This document shows positions 59,013-64,000 of a stretch of 64,000 nucleotides of DNA, piece by piece. The DNA is taken from contig QRFJ01004867.1 in the NCBI GenBank assembly GCA_006176705.1, forward strand, positions 1-64,000, read 5' to 3'. The DNA comes from Cocos nucifera (Eukaryota > Streptophyta > Magnoliopsida > Arecales > Arecaceae). A program made the translations under genes and the position numbers. How positions within the stretch are numbered: position 1 is the stretch's first letter; the number at the start of each line of letters is the position of its first letter. The notes below the pieces were generated by a model. That model did no database searches. It was not told the DNA's origin and saw only the letters and a list, made by a program, of their open reading frames with translations.

Positions 59013-59072
59013 TTGACTTTGGTCAAAAGTTGACCTTTGACTGGTCAAATGTTGACCATTGACACTTTGACT
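59013..59072 (+). promoter_or_regulatory. W-box (WRKY site) array in U3
   Basis: Eight TTGAC cores on both strands in 60 bases (starts 59013, 59021 rc, 59030, 59037, 59043 rc, 59052, 59059, 59067); seven fit TTGAC[C/T], the plant WRKY W-box. They lie about 335-395 bases before the TATA box. Similar arrays are at about 26072-26140 and 29930-30000. Confidence 0.65.
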
Positions 59073-59406
59073 TTTGTCCATGGGGCATGTCACCTATTAG
59101 GAATTTGGAAAGGAGGGGGCGCATGTCCCCCTAGGGAGGCCTGCGCCCATGGATAGGGATGCTTGGAGTCCCATTGGCGGATGGGACCCAAGTTGGAGGC
59201 TTCCTTGGAGTCTACTTTGGATGGGACTCCTTCTCCTAGACTTTGGATTCCAATTAGAGTTCCATCTAAGAACCAACTTTGACTGGTCTTAGGCACCCTC
59301 TAAGGAGGAATCCAGGGGACTCTATTCCCACCAATCAGATTTAGATCTGATTTCACAAAGAGTTGTGATTGGTTGGGAAGAAGAGGAGTTGGATCACAGC
59401 AGGGTC

Positions 59407-59414
59407 TATAAATA
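59407..59414 (+). promoter_or_regulatory. TATA box in P-main 3' LTR
   Basis: TATAAATA within GGGTCTATAAATAAGACCC, so it sits in the loop of a GGGTC/GACCC pair. Confidence 0.65.
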
Positions 59415-60001
59415 AGACCCTGCGCGCCCAACTCAAATTTTGAGAATTCCTCTTAGCCCATGCCCCAAGGCTGCCTCCTCTCCCTCTTCCTCCATGCCAA
59501 ACTTCTTCCTCCCTCTCTCCTCTCCATGTCCAAGGAAAGTTTTGGACTCTTGGTTGGTGCGAATCCAGATGCAAGAAAAAGGCTGACGAGAAAGCTAGAA
59601 GGCTGCACTGCTGCAAAGGACGACTGCTGATCTTCAAAAGGAGTTTTGAAGATCCTCCAGATCAGATCCAGATCTAATTTTTGGAGACGTGATAGAGAAG
59701 AAGAGGATCTCTAGATCCAGCCTGAGTGGATATCGGTAGAGGCCAGGCACTTGCATGGCTAGATCCAGAACCTCAGGCAATCAGCAGGATCATCAAAGGA
59801 TAATCAAATTACCCAACATCAAAGTATAAATTAAATTAGATTTAATTTATTTTTTTTTTTATTCATTAGATTTATAAAATTAGATCTAAAACATCTTATA
59901 TCTAATATGGATGCTTGAGAGAAATTTTTGAAATATCTCTCTTGACCTGATCAGATCTAAACGAACCTGATCCGAAAAATCAGGATTTTCCCTTCATGTC
60001 C

Positions 60002-60660
60002 TACAAAAGGGAGCTTAGTCATTTTGCCATGAAGATATGATTCATAAATTGGATATGACTCAAAAGTCAATGGACTCAATAGCCCGATTTTCTCTAATTT
60101 GTTAATCCTATCTTCTGCCATATGACGTAGGCTTAGGTGCCAAAGATACCTATCATTTGGACGATCCCTAGGTCATTTTGATCTTATGGCATTCACATTT
60201 TGCTCGATATTAAAGATAGATACATCAATATGTAACTAGTAGAGACCGTTAATAAGGAAACCACTTGCAATTTTATTTCTTTCATAAAAAATATTACAAT
60301 GGTCCTTAAGAAAACTAATTATAGAGCCTTCTTATGCTAAACATGAAACCAAAATCAAATTCCTGCTTGCAGTAGGCACATAATAACATTCCCTAAGTAC
60401 AAAATCTAAGCCAAATGATAGTCGAAGAGGGTAGATTTCCATAGCCACAGTAGCAATCCTTGCTCCATTTTCGATGCATAGGATCATCTCACCATCCCTC
60501 AGCCTCTTGTTATCCTCAAGACCCTGCATGGAAGTGCACAAATGAGCACTAGAACCAGAGTCAAGCACCCAACTGGATGCAGAAGAAATCGTAAGGTTAG
60601 ATTCAATAACGAGCATACCTCTAGAAGAATCTGTCTCCTTCTTATTCTTTAGGATGGCCA
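60002..60660 (-). pseudogene. M3 protease, GAG-pre-integrase and integrase N-terminus
   Basis: From right: 'SNLTISSASSWVLDSGSSAH' protease (about 60610-60545), 'EDNKRLRDGEMILCIENGAR', 'CTCTTCGAC' retaining CGA where three other copies have TGA, 'REIMLC'-like region frameshifted to 'TASRNLILVSCLA', then the in-frame shared TGA at about 60178, 'RYLWHLSLRHMAEDRINKLE' and the HHCC block up to 'KMTKLPF' at 60002, where P-main begins. The protease triad is intact. Confidence 0.87.
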
Positions 60661-61480
60661 AGTATGTAGGGCAGTTCTGCTTTCAGTGGTCATCAGTATT
60701 ACAATGGAAATACTTTTCTTTGTCAGCGGCTTTATTCTTCAGCTCTACCTTCTTTTTCTTTCCACCTTCCATCTTCTGCTTTTTCACAGACTTTTTCTTC
60801 TTTCTAAAAGATTTTTTCTTAAAATAAGTCCATTTTATAGCAAGTACTGAGCCTTTAGAATGTTTCATAGAAAGCTCAGCAGTAACCAGCATATTCATAA
60901 GCTCGGCCAGAGTATTCTGAAGTTTATGCAGATGATAGTCCATGATGAACTATCCATACGCATCAATCAAGGATTGCAGAATTATATCATTCTATAGATC
61001 CTGATCTAACTTTTCTCTGAGCTTCTCAAGTTCTTTCAAATCCTTGATCATCATCAGATAATGATCTTGGATTGACTGCCCATCATGCATTTTAGCCTTA
61101 AATAGTCATTTAGTGACCTGATATTTGGCTGCACGACTCTATTCACCAAACAACTCTTACAGGCAAGCCAACATTTAGCGAACAATCTTGATATCTTCAT
61201 GTTGGCGCTGAAACTCATTAGAATCGAGCCCAACATGTAGTATCTGGCCTTATTATCTTCATCCACCATTTGTTAAGAGATGCTCTCTGTTCAGCGGACA
61301 GACAAGCTGGTAAGGTGGGAGGATCCTGGTCTAATACATGAGTCAACTTCTTGAAACCCAAAATAATTTTAAAATTTCAGAGCCAACCCTTGTAATTGGG
61401 TCTGGTTACTCTATGGGTGTCCAAGATACGGGCTAGTGGGTTGGATGCAGATATTTTTCTTTTTCCTGTAGAGAGTCAAA
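60661..61480 (-). pseudogene. M3 gag
   Basis: From right: 'ISASNPLARILDTHRVTRPN' (about 61460), 'RPPTLPACLSAEQRASL', 'DEDNKARYYMLGS', 'QMLACL', TAG at 'FGE-SRA', TGA at 'TK-LFK' (about 61108), 'MHDGQSIQDHYLMMIKDLKE', TAG at about 60994 shared with P1 and P-main, 'MDYHLHKLQNTLAELMNMLV' (60943), a Lys-rich stretch, and 'KYFHCNTDDH' where the knuckle's first Cys is Tyr and a stop follows. Frame breaks near 61210. Confidence 0.87.
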
Positions 61481-63320
61481 GTTTTAGTTAGATTTTGTAA
61501 TTAAGACTTGATCAATTTAGTTAGGGGTTTGATTTTTAAACAAATTAGCTTTTACTATTTTCTTAGATCCCTACACTTCCTCTATAGAGATGCAAAAATC
61601 TCCATGATTACTGATTTCTAATAGATGGTGCAGTCCCACCAACTGATTCATCACCTCACCTAATAGTTATTGGTGATGGGTTAGCCAATGAGTGAATAAC
61701 TCTTGTCCAATGATTCTCTAATCATGGTTCATCCAGACTTGATCTCTAATTTATGAATCTCACCATGCCCAAAATATTGATCCACTCCTTAGTTAAGTCA
61801 GATCCACCATTTGTATAGATTGGATTTCTAATTAGATCTCTCACCATATCCAAAATATTGAGCCCAATCCATCCTCCAGCTCATAGCATCCAATGCCTAA
61901 TAGACATGGTTGCGTCTTTTTGGTGTAACTGAACCACTGTGACTAACCGAGAACAATCAACCCTGAGAAGGACCCGCACATCTACAATGGTGGAAGATCT
62001 TAGACTTAATCTTTTCTTAAGGAGATTTGATTTAGGTCTCTTTAAACTTTACTTGACATAGCCATAACCATTATGACTAACCTAGTGGCATGGGTTAGCT
62101 CGGATTGTTAGCCACCTTAGATCAGGACTGGGCCGATAAATATGGCTAGGTAAGTGAGACCGGTGGAAGGGATATGCCATTAACTCGATAAGAATGCATT
62201 CGAATCAAGAAGCTTCCAATTAAAAATCAGTCGGTCGTATCTGCCAAAACTTACCTTAGATACCAAATTATTGATCTAGAACCAATCAGGTTAGCCTACA
62301 ATCTAGACTCTAACCACTGAGCCTAATTAGGTCTTAACTTGATCGATCACTCATGTGACTTGATCTTGATCTAGACTTAATCCTATTAGGCTGGTCAATT
62401 TAAGTACTCTTGATCCCACCTAACCTACTCTTGATTCGATTTGATCAATCTAGACCTAATTAAGCTATCCAAGTTCGAACCCAATTTTATGAATATGTCT
62501 TAAATCTAAAAATTTTTAATTTTATACCTAATATATTTTATAATCTTAATTCTTAATTAAGTTTAGGGTTCATAATCAAAATATGTATATAAAATTCTAG
62601 GATTTCAGGATCTAGGATATTGCAGAAAATTAAGTTTTTTGATTTCTGATTAAGATCGAACACGCAGCACCCCTACACACCATAAGAACACTCCATCAAA
62701 TAGAAGGAGAGGGCCTTTAATCCCTACTTCATTCTTATGACCGAACGGCCAAGGGAAATGTCTTAATCAGAAATATGATAAATCTACAAAACTAGTTAGA
62801 TCTACATCATATATCACATATATAAAAATTAATCTAACTAAAAATATATTTTGCATACATCTCATGTATCATATCATGCATATTTTCAGATCTAAATTAT
62901 CTCATAAATATCTAAAAAATAAGATTTAAATTTGCTCATATCAAATTAAAATTTATTCTAGATAATTTTGTAGAACTATTCCACAACTAGTCTATACATG
63001 CATCTATCATATCTCATATGAATAAATTAAATAAATTTATTTTTTATTTTTTAGATCTAATTATAATATTTATAATATTAAAAAATAATAAATAAATATA
63101 TCTAAAAATTATAATTAATCAAAATTATGATCATGCTAGACTATACATAGAATAATTCTATTTCTAGTTTAGTCATGCATCTCATACATCTTAGATCTAG
63201 ATTTTTTTAATTTTTAATTTTTTAATTTTAGATCTAATCACATCTAATGTGATATCTAGAATCATCTAATTATTAGATCAAAAATAAATTAAAATTAGAT
63301 CTAATAAATTATGGAACCTG
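61481..63320 (-). other. M3 leader (non-coding)
   Basis: Homologous on the minus strand to the P-main leader; the hairpin arms lie near 62685-62740. No supported gene. Confidence 0.78.
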
Positions 63321-63332
63321 GCTCTGATACCA
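63321..63332 (-). other. M3 PBS (initiator tRNA-Met)
   Basis: GCTCTGATACCA, exact reverse complement of the PBS, two bases from the LTR. Confidence 0.92.
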
Positions 63333-63334
63333 GT

Positions 63335-64000
63335 TGAAGAAAAAAATCTATTTTTTGGGTCTGGTTCGTTCAGATCTGATTGGATCAGAAGGGATATTTC
63401 TAAAAAAAAATTTCTAAGATTCTAATCAAATTTGAGACTCTTTAGATCTAATCTTATTAATCTGATAATAAAAATAAAAATATAAATTAAATCTAATTTA
63501 ATTATACTTTTATTTTGGGTAATCCAATTATCCTGTGATGATCTTGATGTTTGCCTGAGATTTTGGATGTAGCCATGCAAGTGCCTGGCCTCTACCAGTA
63601 TTCACTTAGGTAGGATCTGAAGATCTTCTTCTTCTCAATCAATCCTCCAAAAATCAGATCAAGATCTAATCTTGAAGGTCTTCAAAACTGCTTTTGAAAG
63701 ACAGCCATTGTCTCTTGTAGCAGTATTGTCTTCTTCCTTTTCTGGCACCTTTCACTTGCTTGGATCACACCTTCTTCATGCCCAAAGGCCCTTGAGCATG
63801 GAGAGGAGAGAAAGGACCAGAGGGTGGCATGGAGAAGGAGGGAGAGGGGTTATGTGGCGTGGGCTAAATGCAGAAGAATTTAATTCTAGGCATAGATAGG
63901 GTTTATATAGATCCTGTTGTGCCATACAGTGCCACATCATCCTGACCAATCATGGCCCTTTATGCAATTAGATCTACATCTAATTGATGGGATGATATCA
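63335..64000 (-). repeat. M3 5' LTR, cut by window end
   Basis: Starts TGAAGAAAAAAATC and follows 44789-45455. Only the first 666 bases (LTR 3' portion) are in the window. The frame 63672-63899 is LTR sequence. Confidence 0.9.

Larger units (their letters stand above)
57687..59996 (+). repeat. P-main 3' LTR
   Basis: 2310 bases from TGTTAGATATATG to TTTCCCTTCA. It agrees with the 5' LTR at both ends, but from about 59175 to 59760 it follows the subfamily at 29327-30875 ('TTTGACTGGTCTTAGGCACC', 'GAGGAATCCAGGGGACTC'). Minus-strand frames 57900-58154, 58466-58813, 59090-59296 and 59353-59637 have no known domain. Confidence 0.92.
49535..60001 (+). mobile_element. P-main: near-complete Ty1/copia family A element in M3
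   Basis: LTRs at 49540-51827 and 57687-59996, PBS, leader, gag, protease, integrase, RT, RNase H and polypurine tract in canonical copia order (integrase before RT). Target duplication TGTCC at 49535-49539 and 59997-60001. The coding region is broken by a handful of stops and frameshifts, while RT/RNase H has an intact 435-codon frame. It is the latest insertion in this part of the window because it interrupts M3 and is itself uninterrupted. Confidence 0.95.
44789..64000 (-). mobile_element. M3: minus-strand family A element split by P-main
   Basis: The 3' LTR is at 44789-47024, RNase H to integrase at 47039-49534, then the P-main insertion, then the integrase start, protease, gag, leader, PBS and the 5' LTR from 63335 to beyond the window. 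Left flank CTAAT (44784-44788) may be its target site but the right flank is outside the window. Coding sequence on either side of P-main joins at the same integrase codons, which confirms one element. Confidence 0.9.

Noticed and set aside
14749..63334. Regularly recurring identical blocks suggesting a CRISPR-like or satellite array
   Set aside because: The blocks are whole LTRs and leaders of one retrotransposon family at irregular distances, with target duplications.

Overview
This window is nuclear DNA of a flowering plant and consists almost entirely of nested, decayed LTR retrotransposons. I found no host protein gene, rRNA, tRNA gene or CRISPR array. AT-richness, plant-type primer binding sites complementary to initiator tRNA-Met, Ty1/copia and Athila-like Ty3/gypsy proteins and very long (about 2.2-2.3 kb) copia LTRs suggest a large-genome monocot. 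A palm is my guess, not something the sequence proves. One 951-base run of N marks an assembly gap.

Layout. 1-14.7 kb is a mosaic: a gypsy gag fragment (676-1098) fused to a truncated minus-strand LTR of copia family 'A' (1099-3339); the 3' end of a second copia family 'B' (RT/RNase H 3340-4028, LTR 4043-6787); a minus-strand plant 'gypsy-type transposon' (PF04195-like) pseudogene (6788-8048); two roughly 0.9-kb 'C' LTRs (8361-9243 and 13578-14520) around a poorly coding internal region; and a solo B LTR (10951-13407, target duplication GATCT). From 14.7 to 41.7 kb lies one family A element (P1, plus strand, target duplication GATTT). It is split in its leader by a minus-strand A element (M1, 18730-35342, target duplication CCATC), which itself carries several plus-strand A LTRs and the gap. 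41.7-44.8 kb holds a gypsy polypurine tract and LTR start, a decayed LTR and a gag/protease fragment of a related copia element. From 44.8 kb to the window end is a minus-strand A element (M3) split in its integrase by the youngest-looking insertion, the plus-strand element P-main (49535-60001, target duplication TGTCC).

Family A elements share one organisation: LTR, initiator-Met PBS, a non-coding leader of about 1.7-1.9 kb, gag, protease, integrase, RT, RNase H, polypurine tract, LTR. All copies carry stops or frameshifts. The longest intact frame is the 435-codon RT/RNase H of P-main (56365-57672). Several stop codons sit at the same positions in every copy that can be compared, so the amplifying lineage either already carried them or suffered repeated C-to-T decay at the same sites.

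The most interesting signals are: these shared stops (TGA between protease and integrase, TAG after integrase, TAG in gag); a dense array of WRKY W-boxes in the U3 of the P1-unlike LTRs; a 29-bp U3 inverted repeat; a leader hairpin kept in many copies; reiterated PBS motifs and a shared-LTR tandem layout in family C; and a 3' LTR in P-main that is a mosaic of two LTR subfamilies although its target duplication is intact.
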